Assembly: GCA_963639765.1 (NCBI GenBank)
Contig: CAVHXA010000010.1
Location: 1-64,000, forward strand
Reading direction: 5' to 3'
Length of the DNA stretch: 64,000 nucleotides
Source: CAVHXA01 sp963639765
GTDB lineage: Bacteria; Bacillota; Clostridia; Oscillospirales; Oscillospiraceae
The position numbers and the translations under genes are program-made. Under the pieces are notes generated by a model, which saw only the letters and a list, made by a program, of their open reading frames with translations, ran no database searches and was not told where the DNA came from. This document shows, one piece after another, positions 30,750-39,531 of this stretch (its first letter is position 1; every line of letters starts with the position of its first letter).

Positions 30750-32130
30750 TATGAATGCAAAAAAGAATCCCATGCCGGAGCAGGAGCCGCTGGTTCGCAA
30801 CAAAAATTTCGATGAAGTAGCCCTGGGCTACACAAAAGAAATGGCCATCGACGAAGCACAGCGCTGCCTGAACTGCAAAAACCCGAAATGTGTTTCCGGC
30901 TGTCCGGTAAATGTCCATATTCCCGATTTTATTGCGCAGGTTGTCAAGGGCGACTTTGACGAGGCCTATCGTGTCATTACATCCACCAACTCCCTGCCTG
31001 CCATATGCGGTCGTGTCTGCCCGCAGGAGCGTCAGTGCGAATCTCAATGTGTGCGGGGCATCAAGGGCGAGGCTGTCGGCATCGGCAGACTGGAGCGGTT
31101 TGTTGCAGACTACCACAACGCAAACAGCAGCGCAGAGCCCGAAGCACCGGCAGCATCAAACGGACACAGGGTTGCCGTGGTTGGCTCCGGTCCTGCCGGA
31201 CTGACCTGTGCCGGAGATCTTGCACGCAAGGGCTATGAGGTTACGGTATTCGAGTCTCTGCACAAGGCGGGCGGTGTGCTGGTATACGGAATTCCCGAGT
31301 TCCGTCTGCCAAAGGCGATTGTAGCCAAGGAAATCGAACGCCTCAAGGGCTTTGGGGTAAAAATCATAACCGATGCCGTAATCGGACGGGCTATCAGCAT
31401 TGACGAGCTGTTCGAGCAGGGCTTTGAAGCGATTTTCATCGGCTCCGGCGCAGGACTTCCGCAATTCCTGAACATTCCGGGCGAAAATCTGCTTGGCGTA
31501 TATTCTGCCAACGAATTCCTTACCCGCATCAATCTGATGAAGGCTTATCTGCCCGAATACGATACCCCCATCAAGCATCACAAAAAGGTTGCCGTGGTTG
31601 GCGGCGGCAATGTGGCCATGGACGCGGCCCGCTGCGCAAAACGTCTGGGTGCCGAAGAGGTTTATATTGTTTATCGCCGCTCCATGGAGGAGCTGCCGGC
31701 GCGTAAGGAAGAAGTACACCATGCCCAGCAGGAGGAAATCCAATTTAAGCTTCTGAACAATCCCGTTCGCGTTATCGGAGATGAAAAAGGAAACGTTGTT
31801 GGGCTTGAATGCATCAGGATGGAGCTTGGCGAACCGGACGAAAGCGGTCGCCGCCGTCCCGTTGCAGTGGATGGTTCCAATTTCATCCTCGAAGTGGATG
31901 CTGTAATTGATGCGATCGGAACAACACCCAATCCGCTGCTCCGTACCACAACACCGGGTCTTGATGCCAACAAAAAGGGCTGCCTGATTGCAGACGAAAA
32001 GGGCGCCACCACCCGGCAGGGCGTATTTGCAGGCGGCGACGCGGTTACCGGTGCCGCTACGGTCATTCTGGCTATGGGCGCCGGCAAACAGGGTGCGGCC
32101 TCCATCGTAGAATACCTGGAAAGCAAATAA
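30742..32130 (+). CDS. nfnB: NfnB: large subunit (glutamate-synthase small-subunit-like)
   Basis: A 462-residue flavoprotein with two [4Fe-4S] clusters near the N-terminus (RCLNCKNPKCVSGCPVNVHIPDF and ICGRVCPQERQCESQC), an FAD site VAVVGSGPAGLTCAGDLARKG and a second dinucleotide fold VAVVGGGNVAMDAARCAKRLGA. It could be named GltA/GltD by sequence alone, but the NfnA partner directly upstream and absence of a GltB large subunit support NfnB, where electron bifurcation takes place. Confidence 0.93.
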   Translation: MPNMNAKKNPMPEQEPLVRNKNFDEVALGYTKEMAIDEAQRCLNCKNPKCVSGCPVNVHIPDFIAQVVKGDFDEAYRVITSTNSLPAICGRVCPQERQCESQCVRGIKGEAVGIGRLERFVADYHNANSSAEPEAPAASNGHRVAVVGSGPAGLTCAGDLARKGYEVTVFESLHKAGGVLVYGIPEFRLPKAIVAKEIERLKGFGVKIITDAVIGRAISIDELFEQGFEAIFIGSGAGLPQFLNIPGENLLGVYSANEFLTRINLMKAYLPEYDTPIKHHKKVAVVGGGNVAMDAARCAKRLGAEEVYIVYRRSMEELPARKEEVHHAQQEEIQFKLLNNPVRVIGDEKGNVVGLECIRMELGEPDESGRRRPVAVDGSNFILEVDAVIDAIGTTPNPLLRTTTPGLDANKKGCLIADEKGATTRQGVFAGGDAVTGAATVILAMGAGKQGAASIVEYLESK

Positions 32131-32150
32131 CCGAATCTTCCGACAAACAA

Positions 32151-32195
32151 AAAAACGCTGTGTTCCGCCTGAATTTCCGGACATGGCGTTTTTTT
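32151..32195 (+). terminator. Terminator of nfnAB
   Basis: AAAAACGC / GCGTTTTT with a further imperfect inner stem, ending in seven T. Confidence 0.85.
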
Positions 32196-32210
32196 ATGTG
32201 TGAAATTTCG

Positions 32211-32242
32211 AAAAAAAGGCCGGAGACTGAATGTCTCCGGCC
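32211..32242 (-). terminator. Terminator of ald
   Basis: On the minus strand a perfect 10-base-pair stem GGCCGGAGAC / GTCTCCGGCC, loop ATTCA, then TTTTTTT. Confidence 0.93.
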
Positions 32243-32255
32243 CGGGTTTAAGAGC

Positions 32256-33371
32256 TTAGAAGAGGGTGGTGGGGTCGACATAAGGCAGATTGTGTGCCTC
32301 AGCAACACCCTTGTAGGTTACGTTGCCCTTATAGACGTTCAGGCCCTTCATCAGAGCGGAATCTGCCTTGCAGGCAGCCTCGGCGCCCATGTTGGCAATC
32401 TTCAGTGCATAGGGCAGAGTGACGTTTGTCAGAGCATAGGTGGCAGTGTTGGGAACAGCACCGGGCATATTTGCTACGGAGTAGCAGACAATACCGTCTT
32501 TGATGAAGTAGGGATCATCATGTGTTGTAACCTTGTCGATGTAGGGGATGGAACCGCCCTGGTCAACGGCAACGTCGATCAGAACAGAGCCCTTGCGCAT
32601 GGTCTTGACCATGTCGTCGGTAACCAGCTTGGGAGTACGTCCGCCGGGAACCAGTACGCAGCCGATTACAACGTCGGCATCCTTTACGGACTGAGCAATG
32701 TTGTAGGGGTTGGACATAAGAGTCTGGATACGGGAACCGAAGATGTCGTCGAGATAGGCAAGACGGGAAGCGCTGTTGTCGAGGACCGTGACATTGGCGC
32801 CCATGCCGATGGCTACCTTAACAGCACTGGTACCAACGTTGCCGCCGCCGACAATAACAACATTGCCCTTCTTAACACCGGAAACGCCCCACAGCAGAAT
32901 GCCGCGGCCGCCATAGGTGGTCTCAAGCAGATGCGCGCCGACCTGAACAGCCATACGGCCGGCAATTTCGGACATGCAGCTCAGCAGAGGCAGGGAACCG
33001 TTTGCAAGCTGAACGGTCTCGTAGCCGATGCCGATGGCTTTTTTCTTCAGCAGAGCTTCGGTCTGTTCGAAGTCGGGAGCCAGATGCAGATACGTGAAAA
33101 TAATCTGATTCTCCTGAATCAGGTCGTATTCGGATTCCAGAGGCTCTTTGACCTTGATGATCATTTCGGACTGCTTCCAGACCTCTTCGGCAGTGGCCAA
33201 AATTTTGGCACCGGCTTCGACATATTCTGCATCGGTGAAACCGGATACTTCGCCGGCACCCTTCTGCATGTATACGGTATGGCCGGCCTGGGTGAATGTG
33301 TAGGCACCGGCGGGGGTAACGCCGACGCGGCCTTCATGGTTTTTAATCTCGGTAGGGCAACCAATGATCAT
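32256..33371 (-). CDS. ald: Alanine dehydrogenase
   Basis: A 371-residue NAD-dependent enzyme interconverting L-alanine with pyruvate and ammonia. Motifs are MIIGCPTEIKNHEGRVGVTPAG at the N-terminus, IKVKEPLESEY (conserved Lys), the NAD-binding VVIVGGGNVGTSAVKVAIGMGA with the acidic Asp after TVLD, and the catalytic DVAVDQGG region. An AGGAGG site is correctly placed. It has its own promoter and terminator. It is divergent from an OFA-type MFS gene with which it may share substrates such as alanine-derived organic acids (inference only). Confidence 0.96.
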   Translation of the reverse strand: MIIGCPTEIKNHEGRVGVTPAGAYTFTQAGHTVYMQKGAGEVSGFTDAEYVEAGAKILATAEEVWKQSEMIIKVKEPLESEYDLIQENQIIFTYLHLAPDFEQTEALLKKKAIGIGYETVQLANGSLPLLSCMSEIAGRMAVQVGAHLLETTYGGRGILLWGVSGVKKGNVVIVGGGNVGTSAVKVAIGMGANVTVLDNSASRLAYLDDIFGSRIQTLMSNPYNIAQSVKDADVVIGCVLVPGGRTPKLVTDDMVKTMRKGSVLIDVAVDQGGSIPYIDKVTTHDDPYFIKDGIVCYSVANMPGAVPNTATYALTNVTLPYALKIANMGAEAACKADSALMKGLNVYKGNVTYKGVAEAHNLPYVDPTTLF

Positions 33372-33448
33372 GATATATTCCTCCTATTTTTTGGCTCTGC
33401 CCCGCTGACAAAAAAAATATCGGCGGTTCAGGTCCTTTCCGATTCTAT

Positions 33449-33477
33449 AGTTTAATGCTCTGTTTCGATTCCGTCAA
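33449..33477 (-). promoter_or_regulatory. Promoter of ald
   Basis: TTGACG and TAAACT with a 17-base spacer on the minus strand, giving a leader of about 70 bases. Confidence 0.7.
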
Positions 33478-33581
33478 GGGCGATTTGTGCAAAGTTTCGG
33501 CAGAAATCATTAAAAAACGGCAATTCGTATACTTATAATACAGAAGTGTTTCAAACGGGCATCGATGTGCGGAAACATCTA

Positions 33582-33610
33582 TTGACATTTTCATGCCAAG
33601 CTGATTAAAT
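33582..33610 (+). promoter_or_regulatory. Promoter of the OFA-type MFS gene
   Basis: Consensus TTGACA and TTAAAT with a 17-base spacer, leaving a leader of about 120 bases. A perfect TATAAT at 33534-33539 lacks a good -35 box and is a possible second start. The remainder of the 364-base ald-MFS gap shows nothing else recognisable. Confidence 0.65.
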
Positions 33611-33735
33611 GAGCGGTGCGGGTTTTTGCGTATCCTGTATTGCTTGACGGATGGGAAGAAGCCGATACTGCACGACCCGATACTTGCCGATGGCAGCCGA
33701 CTGCCCGGCGATTCTGTTTGTTTGGAGGAACGGCA

Positions 33736-34956
33736 ATGAAGAAAAAAGAATCTCCCATCGTACCTGTAATTGCCTGCCTGATCGCCCAGATTTGCGTAGG
33801 TATTATTTATGTCTGGAGTGCCATGCGTGCCAGCGCCATTGAGTTTTTTGGCTGGGAAGCCGGCGCGGCCACACTCGTGGCCTCCTTCATGATGTTTGCC
33901 TTTTGCTTTGGCAACTTCTTCGGCGGTGCGCTCAACGACCGCATTGGCCCGAAAATGGTCTGCGTGATCGGAATTCTTCTGTTTGGTGTAGGCATTTTTC
34001 TCTCCTCGCTTCTGCCCGCAGGAAGCTCGGTTGTCCTGTTTTATATAACATACTGCATTATCGGCGGACTGGGAAGCGGCTTCATCTATGGCGCTGCCAT
34101 TTCCTGCCTGCAAAAATGGTTTCCGCATAAGCGCGGATTTGCTTCCGGTCTGGCCACCTCTGCCTTTGGCCTTGCAACCGTTGTGTTCAGCCCTGTAATC
34201 GGCGTCATGCTCGAAAGCATGAGCCTGAGCGCTACACTGCGCACGCTTTCGCTGGTATTTCTGGGTGTTGGGATTCTGGCCTGCCTGTTTATCCGTCTTC
34301 CGTCGGCAGAATATCTTGCTTCTCTGCCCATGCCGTCGGCAGGAAAAACCGGCATTGCCTCAACCGGCGACAAAACACTCGGTCAGGCTATTCGTACATT
34401 GCCGTTCTGGTGTCTGTTTTTTGGCATCTTCTTCTACAACGGCACCTGGAACATGCTCAACCCCCTGATCAAGGATCTTGGACTCAGCCGCGGACTGAGC
34501 ACCGAAGCGGCTACTCTGGTGCTTTCTCTCACAGGGCTTGCAAATGCTGCGGGCCGTCTGCTGATGGCCTCGCTGTCCGACAAGCTTGGACGTATAAACA
34601 CCATGCACCTGATGTCTGTTACCACCATCGTATGCGCACTGCTTCTGATGTTTGTCGGAGGCTATGCGTTCTTTGCGGTTGTTCTGCTTACGGCCTTTGC
34701 ATTCGGCGGACCTGCCGCAGTGAATCCGGCCACCACAACAGACTTCTTTGGCGCAAAATACTCCGGAACCAACTACGGCGTGATCATGCTGGCCCTGGGT
34801 TTTTCGTCGCTGTTTTTCAACGCCATTTCCAATGCCCTGTTTGCTGCCACAAACAGCTATGCAATGACATTTATCATGGGTGCAGTCACGGCAGCCATCA
34901 CCATTGTTATTTTCATCATTATCAACAACAGCCTGAAAAAGCAGAAAGCAAAATGA
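33736..34956 (+). CDS. MFS transporter, oxalate:formate antiporter (OFA) family
   Basis: A 406-residue protein with 12 hydrophobic spans. Features of the OFA branch are IVPVIACLIAQICVGIIYVWSA in the first span, the loop-2 motif GALNDRIGPK, and GPAAVNPATTTDFFGAKYSGTNYG in the second half. Substrates of the family are mono- and dicarboxylates (oxalate, formate, lactate, pyruvate). ATG 33736 follows TGGAGGAA; the frame extends to 33616 but without a site. It is divergent from ald. Confidence 0.9.
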   Translation: MKKKESPIVPVIACLIAQICVGIIYVWSAMRASAIEFFGWEAGAATLVASFMMFAFCFGNFFGGALNDRIGPKMVCVIGILLFGVGIFLSSLLPAGSSVVLFYITYCIIGGLGSGFIYGAAISCLQKWFPHKRGFASGLATSAFGLATVVFSPVIGVMLESMSLSATLRTLSLVFLGVGILACLFIRLPSAEYLASLPMPSAGKTGIASTGDKTLGQAIRTLPFWCLFFGIFFYNGTWNMLNPLIKDLGLSRGLSTEAATLVLSLTGLANAAGRLLMASLSDKLGRINTMHLMSVTTIVCALLLMFVGGYAFFAVVLLTAFAFGGPAAVNPATTTDFFGAKYSGTNYGVIMLALGFSSLFFNAISNALFAATNSYAMTFIMGAVTAAITIVIFIIINNSLKKQKAK

Positions 34957-34962
34957 TTCTGC

Positions 34963-34989
34963 GGCCCCGGGAATTCCCGGGGCCTTTTT
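34963..34989 (+). terminator. Terminator after the MFS gene
   Basis: A 22-base perfect palindrome (GGCCCCGGGAA and complement) followed by TTTTT. Confidence 0.92.
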
Positions 34990-35044
34990 GTCGGAATATC
35001 TGAGACAGAAAAGAATAACGGCGGAATTTCAGTCACTTAGGTGG

Positions 35045-35074
35045 TTGACATAAATGCGTTCGGACGGATATAAT
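35045..35074 (+). promoter_or_regulatory. Promoter of the purine operon
   Basis: TTGACA and TATAAT with an 18-base spacer, just upstream of the ZTP riboswitch. Confidence 0.85.
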
Positions 35075-35102
35075 AAAGCCGAGCTGAATAAGTTCGGGGA
35101 TT

Positions 35103-35166
35103 AACTGGCGGAAGTGGCAGAACCACAGGGAGATCTCTGATGTTGCAGTGCCGACCGCCTGGGCAG
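35103..35166 (+). promoter_or_regulatory. ZTP/ZMP (pfl) riboswitch aptamer
   Basis: Diagnostic pfl-motif blocks are present in the right order: AACTGGCGG (35103-35111), ACCACAGGGAG (35122-35132) and CCGCCTGGGCA (35155-35165). Together they form the ligand-binding pseudoknot. The RNA senses ZMP/ZTP, intermediates that build up when 10-formyl-tetrahydrofolate is short, and turns on purine and folate genes. It lies directly before purE. Confidence 0.94.
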
Positions 35167-35225
35167 ACCGTATCTATATCTATTGCTGTAAGCAACTATA
35201 GAATCGGCCTGCTTATTTTATTATG
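35161..35225 (+). terminator. Riboswitch-controlled attenuator before purE
   Basis: GCAGACCG (35163-35170) pairs with CGGCCTGC (35205-35212), with one mismatch, around an inner hairpin (TTGCT/AGCAA with flanking TCTATA/TATAGA). A U-rich tail, TTATTTTATTAT, follows. The 5' arm uses the GGGCA bases of the aptamer, so ligand binding and termination should exclude each other. Confidence 0.85.
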
Positions 35226-35236
35226 GAGGCTCCGTC

Positions 35237-35728
35237 ATGAAGAAAGTTGCAGTGGTAATGGGAAGTACAAGCGATCTTCCTGTGGTTGAAAAGGCCATGG
35301 CAGTTCTAAGCGAGTACGAAATTCCATACGAGGTTCATGTCCTGTCGGCGCACCGGACGCCGCAGGATGCCGGCACCTTCGCACAGAACGCGGCTTCAGA
35401 AGGATACGGCATAATCATTGCTGCCGCCGGAATGGCCGCACATCTGGCAGGAGCAATGGCGGCAAATACAATTCTTCCGGTGATTGGCATTCCGCTCACG
35501 TCGTCTTCGCTTGGAGGAATGGATGCGCTGCTGTCTACAGTTCAGATGCCGTCCGGCATTCCGGTTGCCGCGGTCGGAATTGACGGCGCGAAAAATGCGG
35601 CATTGCTTGCCGTTCAGATTCTGGCCCTGTCCGAGCCTGTGCTTGTACAAAAGCTGCAGGATCATCGGCAGAAGGAGCGGGAGACGGTTTTAAAAAAAGA
35701 TCACGAGATTATGCAGAAATACCGCTGA
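35237..35728 (+). CDS. purE: N5-carboxyaminoimidazole ribonucleotide mutase
   Basis: A 163-residue class I PurE subunit. It has GSTSDLPVVEKAM (phosphate binding) near the start, the SAHRTPQDAGTFAQNA motif with the catalytic His, and GMAAHLAGAMAANTILPVIGIP. It converts N5-CAIR to CAIR in purine synthesis. The partner purK is not in the operon and was not found in the window. First gene after the riboswitch; GGAGG is 7 bases before the ATG. Confidence 0.95.
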   Translation: MKKVAVVMGSTSDLPVVEKAMAVLSEYEIPYEVHVLSAHRTPQDAGTFAQNAASEGYGIIIAAAGMAAHLAGAMAANTILPVIGIPLTSSSLGGMDALLSTVQMPSGIPVAAVGIDGAKNAALLAVQILALSEPVLVQKLQDHRQKERETVLKKDHEIMQKYR

Positions 35729-35773
35729 AGCAGCAGACATTTTCAATTTTCATAAAAACGGGGAGGCAGCATC

Positions 35774-36490
35774 ATGCAGAAAAAAGAACAGCTGTACGAA
35801 GGAAAGGCCAAAAAGGTTTACGCCACAGACGATCCCAATCTTGTAATTGTATCCTACAAAGACGACGCTACCGCCTTTAACGGCTTAAAAAAAGGTACGA
35901 TAGCCGGGAAGGGCGCAATCAACAACCGCATGAGCAATCTTATGATGCAGAATCTCGAAAAAGCAGGAGTTCCGACGCATTTTGTCCGGGAGCTCAACGA
36001 TCGCGATACATTGGTCAAGCGCGTATCCATTGTGCCGCTTGAGGTTATCATCCGCAATATTTCCGCCGGATCCTTCTCCAAGCGCTACGGAGTAGACGAG
36101 GGGATTGTCTTCGATGCGCCCACAATTGAATTTTCCTACAAAAACGATGCGCTGGGAGACCCTTTGCTGAACACATACCACGCCCTGGCTCTGAAGCTGG
36201 CGACAGCCGATGAAATCGAAACAATCAGAACATTGGCTTTTCGTGTGAATGACATACTGAAGGACATTTTCAAGCGCATGGGTATTGACCTTGTAGATTT
36301 CAAGCTTGAATTCGGACGCACGCAGGACGGCGAGATCGTTCTGGCCGACGAGATCAGCCCGGATACATGCCGTTTGTGGGATGAAAAAACACACGAAAAG
36401 CTGGACAAGGATCGTTTTCGCCGCGATCTCGGCGGCGTAGAGGATGCATATCAGGAAGTAATGCGTCGATTGATGGAGGACATGGGATGA
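35774..36490 (+). CDS. purC: SAICAR synthetase
   Basis: A 238-residue enzyme joining CAIR and aspartate with ATP. Motifs are QLYEGKAKKVYATDDPN at the start, IPLEVIIRNISAGSF-type core (VPLEVIIRNISAGSFSKRYG), and DFKLEFGRTQDGEIVLADEISPDTCRLWD. GGGGAGG precedes the ATG. The stop overlaps the purF start by 4 bases (ATGA). Confidence 0.96.
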   Translation: MQKKEQLYEGKAKKVYATDDPNLVIVSYKDDATAFNGLKKGTIAGKGAINNRMSNLMMQNLEKAGVPTHFVRELNDRDTLVKRVSIVPLEVIIRNISAGSFSKRYGVDEGIVFDAPTIEFSYKNDALGDPLLNTYHALALKLATADEIETIRTLAFRVNDILKDIFKRMGIDLVDFKLEFGRTQDGEIVLADEISPDTCRLWDEKTHEKLDKDRFRRDLGGVEDAYQEVMRRLMEDMG

Positions 36491-37923
36491 GCGAACTGCA
36501 CGAGGAATGCGGCGTATTTGGCATCTACACACAGCAAAGGTCCGATGTCGCGCATCTGGCTTATTATGCGCTGTATGCCCTGCAGCATCGCGGGCAGGAA
36601 AGTGCCGGTATTGCAGTAAACGATGACGGGCTGTTTACGTCCTTCCGGGATGTGGGACTTGTCGGAGATGTCTTTCAGCCGCAGCGTCTGGAGGCGCTCG
36701 GACAGGGACAGATCGCGGTTGGACATGTTCGCTACGGCACCACCGGCACAGACAACAAGCGCAATGTTCAGCCCATTCTGGTAAACCATTACAAGGGCCG
36801 TATGGCCCTTGCACACAACGGGAACCTGACAAATTCCCTCGAGCTCCGGCAGGAGCTGGAAAGCCGCGGCTCCATTTTCCAGACAACCACCGACAGCGAG
36901 GTCATCGCATATATTCTGGTTCAGGAGCGCCTGCGGACAGGCTCAATCGAGCAGGCGGTTTCTGCGGCCATCGATCGTCTGGAGGGAGCATACTCTCTGG
37001 TTCTTTCTTCGCCGACCAAGCTGGTGGCGGTGCGTGATCCGCACGGCTTCCGGCCGCTGTGCATGGGAAGATTCAAAGACGGTTCTGTTGCCTTTGCATC
37101 CGAATCCTGTGCGCTTGATGCCATAGGCGCGAGGTTCGAGCGGGATATCCGGCCCGGCGAAATTGTAGTCGCAGACCGCACCGGCGTGCGTTCAATCACC
37201 GATCACTGCGACAGAGCCCCCAAACGGCTGTGCGTATTTGAATTTATCTATTTTTCAAGACCGGATTCGATTGTGGACGGAAGCAGCGTGCATGTGGCAA
37301 GGCAGCGTGCCGGCGCTTTTCTGGCACTCGAGCATCCCGTACAGGCGGATATCGTAGTGGGTGTTCCGGATTCGGGCCTGGATGCGGCAATGGGCTATTC
37401 CAGACAAAGCGGCATTCCCTATGGGATCGGATTCATCAAAAACAAATACATCGGCCGCACATTCATTTCTCCCACGCAGGCAATGCGCGAGGACGAGGTC
37501 AGCATCAAGCTGAATCCGATTCGCTCTGTGGTCGACGGCAAACGCGTGGTTCTGATCGACGACTCGATCGTCCGCGGTACAACCTGCCGCAGAACGATTG
37601 CATTGCTTCGTCGGGCCGGCGCAAAGGAGATCCATATGCGCGTGAGTGCGCCGCCCTTTGTCTGCGCATGCTACTACGGCACAGATATCGATGATCCGAC
37701 CAAGCTGATTGCAAACAATCATTCCATTGATGAAATCGCACAGATTATCGGCGTAGATTCCCTTGGCTATCTCAGCCTGCAGGATGTCGAAAAAATCGCG
37801 GACAATACAAAATGCGGCTTCTGCACAGCCTGCTTTGGCGGCGGTTACCCGACAAAAATTCCGTCCGGCGGAAAGGACCGCTTTGAATGCCGGATCAGCG
37901 AAGGAGAAAGTGACCATGCTTAG
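36487..37923 (+). CDS. purF: Amidophosphoribosyltransferase
   Basis: A 478-residue first enzyme of purine synthesis. A seven-residue leader precedes the catalytic N-terminal nucleophile Cys8 (EECGVFGIY), so cleavage of a propeptide is expected. The PRPP loop is VVLIDDSIVRGTTCRRT. Iron-sulfur ligands typical of the Bacillus-type enzyme are seen in PPFVCACYYG and NTKCGFCTACFGG, so this is the oxygen-sensitive [4Fe-4S] form. It overlaps purC by 4 bases and purM by 8. Confidence 0.96.
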   Translation: MSELHEECGVFGIYTQQRSDVAHLAYYALYALQHRGQESAGIAVNDDGLFTSFRDVGLVGDVFQPQRLEALGQGQIAVGHVRYGTTGTDNKRNVQPILVNHYKGRMALAHNGNLTNSLELRQELESRGSIFQTTTDSEVIAYILVQERLRTGSIEQAVSAAIDRLEGAYSLVLSSPTKLVAVRDPHGFRPLCMGRFKDGSVAFASESCALDAIGARFERDIRPGEIVVADRTGVRSITDHCDRAPKRLCVFEFIYFSRPDSIVDGSSVHVARQRAGAFLALEHPVQADIVVGVPDSGLDAAMGYSRQSGIPYGIGFIKNKYIGRTFISPTQAMREDEVSIKLNPIRSVVDGKRVVLIDDSIVRGTTCRRTIALLRRAGAKEIHMRVSAPPFVCACYYGTDIDDPTKLIANNHSIDEIAQIIGVDSLGYLSLQDVEKIADNTKCGFCTACFGGGYPTKIPSGGKDRFECRISEGESDHA

Positions 37924-38950
37924 TGCTTCAGAAAGCTACCGTCGTGCCGGCGTGGATATTACTGCCGGCTACCGTGCCGTCGAATTGATGAAATCCCATG
38001 TGGAAAAGACCAAAACCCCGGGCGTGCTGGATGGTCTGGGCGGATTTGGCGGTCTGTTTATGCCGGACCTTTCGGGTATGACCCGGCCGGTTCTGGTTTC
38101 CGGAACAGATGGAGTCGGCACAAAGCAGCGCATTGCACAGCTTGTGGGAAAGCATGATACGGTTGGCATCGACTGTGTTGCCATGTGCGTGAACGACGTT
38201 ATCTGCTGCGGCGCCAGACCGCTGTTTTTCCTGGATTATATTGCTATCGGCAGGAATATACCGGAAAAGGTTGCCGAGCTGGTTGGCGGTGTCGCAGAGG
38301 GATGCGTGCAGGCCGGCTGTGCCCTGATCGGCGGAGAAACGGCCGAGCATCCCGGCACGATGGCTGCCGACGACTATGATCTGGCCGGCTTTTGTGTGGG
38401 ACTGGTCGACGAACAGAAGCTGATCGATAAAAACCGGATGCAGCAGGGAGACATCGTTCTCGGTCTTCCGTCCAGCGGCCTGCATTCAAACGGATTTTCC
38501 CTTGTCCGTCAGGTATTTGATGTGGAGCATACCGATCTGAACCGGCACTATGATGATTTGTCCGGTACGCTTGCCGAAGCACTGCTGACTCCGACCAGAA
38601 TCTATGTAAAGCCGGTTCTGGCTGCATTGGAGGCGGCGGATATCCGCGGCATCAGTCACATTACCGGCGGCGGATTCTACGAAAATATTCCGCGCTGTAT
38701 TCCGGAGGGCCTTTGTGCCGAGATAGAAACGAGCCGCCTGCAGATTCCGCCGATATTCTCCATTCTTCAGCGTACAGGCAATATTTCGGAGCATGACATG
38801 TTCAACACGTTCAACATGGGAATCGGCATGATTCTTGTTGTCTCGGAATCCACGGCAGACCGGGCTGTTGCGGCATTGCGTGAACAGGGTCAGCAGGCCT
38901 GTGCAATCGGCCGCATCACCGGCGGAAAGGAACGGGTAGCCCTATGCTGA
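37916..38950 (+). CDS. purM: AIR synthetase
   Basis: A 344-residue ATP-grasp-unrelated PurM-fold enzyme that closes the imidazole ring. Visible motifs are RRAGVDITAGYRAVELMK at the N-terminus, LVSGTDGVGTKQRIA and AGCALIGGETAEHPG, HSNGFSLVR and HITGGGFYENIPR. ATG 37916 lies inside the end of purF with AAGGAGA upstream. The frame is open further back to 37763 inside purF, which is rejected. Confidence 0.96.
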   Translation: MLSASESYRRAGVDITAGYRAVELMKSHVEKTKTPGVLDGLGGFGGLFMPDLSGMTRPVLVSGTDGVGTKQRIAQLVGKHDTVGIDCVAMCVNDVICCGARPLFFLDYIAIGRNIPEKVAELVGGVAEGCVQAGCALIGGETAEHPGTMAADDYDLAGFCVGLVDEQKLIDKNRMQQGDIVLGLPSSGLHSNGFSLVRQVFDVEHTDLNRHYDDLSGTLAEALLTPTRIYVKPVLAALEAADIRGISHITGGGFYENIPRCIPEGLCAEIETSRLQIPPIFSILQRTGNISEHDMFNTFNMGIGMILVVSESTADRAVAALREQGQQACAIGRITGGKERVALC

Positions 38951-39531
38951 CGCCGGTTTCCGTTGCCGTACTGGTATCCGGAGGGGGGACCAACCTCCAG
39001 GCGATCCTGGATGCGCAGGGAACGGCAATCCGGTCTGCCCGCGTTGCATTGGTGGTGTCCAGCAACGAAAAGGCCTATGCGCTGCAGAGGGCAAGGGTGC
39101 ATGGCATCGAAACGCTGATCTTTTCGGATGAAGCCACACTGCAGGCAGAGCTCGAGCAGCGCAAAATCGAGATGATTGTCCTGGCCGGCTTTTTGAAAAT
39201 TCTTTCGGGAGAATTCACACAGCGCTGGCCGCGCCGCATTTTGAATGTGCACCCATCCCTGATTCCGGCATTTTGCGGAAGGGGTATGTATGGCCTGAGG
39301 GTACACGAGGCAGCGCTGGCCCGCGGCGTAAAAATAACCGGGGCAACCGTACATTATGTAAACGAAATTCCGGACGGAGGTCAGATTATTGCGCAAAAGG
39401 CCGTGCCGGTCGAGCCGGATGATACTCCGCAGAGTCTTCAGAAGCGTGTAATGGAGCAGGCAGAGTGGGTGCTTTTGCCCCAGGCTGTAGAGCAGGCTGC
39501 AAAGGAGATAGAACATGAAAGATTTGCTTGA
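38944..39531 (+). CDS. purN: GAR transformylase, formyl-THF-dependent
   Basis: A 195-residue folate-dependent PurN that formylates GAR. It has VAVLVSGGGTNLQAILDA at the start, and the catalytic Asn-His pair in LNVHPSLIPAFCGRGMYG followed by GATVHYVNEIPDGGQIIAQ with the Asp. It overlaps purM by 7 and purO by 17 bases. Dependence on 10-formyl-THF fits the ZTP riboswitch at the head of the operon. Confidence 0.95.
   Translation: MLTPVSVAVLVSGGGTNLQAILDAQGTAIRSARVALVVSSNEKAYALQRARVHGIETLIFSDEATLQAELEQRKIEMIVLAGFLKILSGEFTQRWPRRILNVHPSLIPAFCGRGMYGLRVHEAALARGVKITGATVHYVNEIPDGGQIIAQKAVPVEPDDTPQSLQKRVMEQAEWVLLPQAVEQAAKEIEHERFA

Noticed and set aside
30742..32130. Glutamate synthase small subunit (gltD)
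   Set aside because: No glutamate synthase large subunit is nearby and the upstream partner is NfnA-like, so NfnB is the better call.
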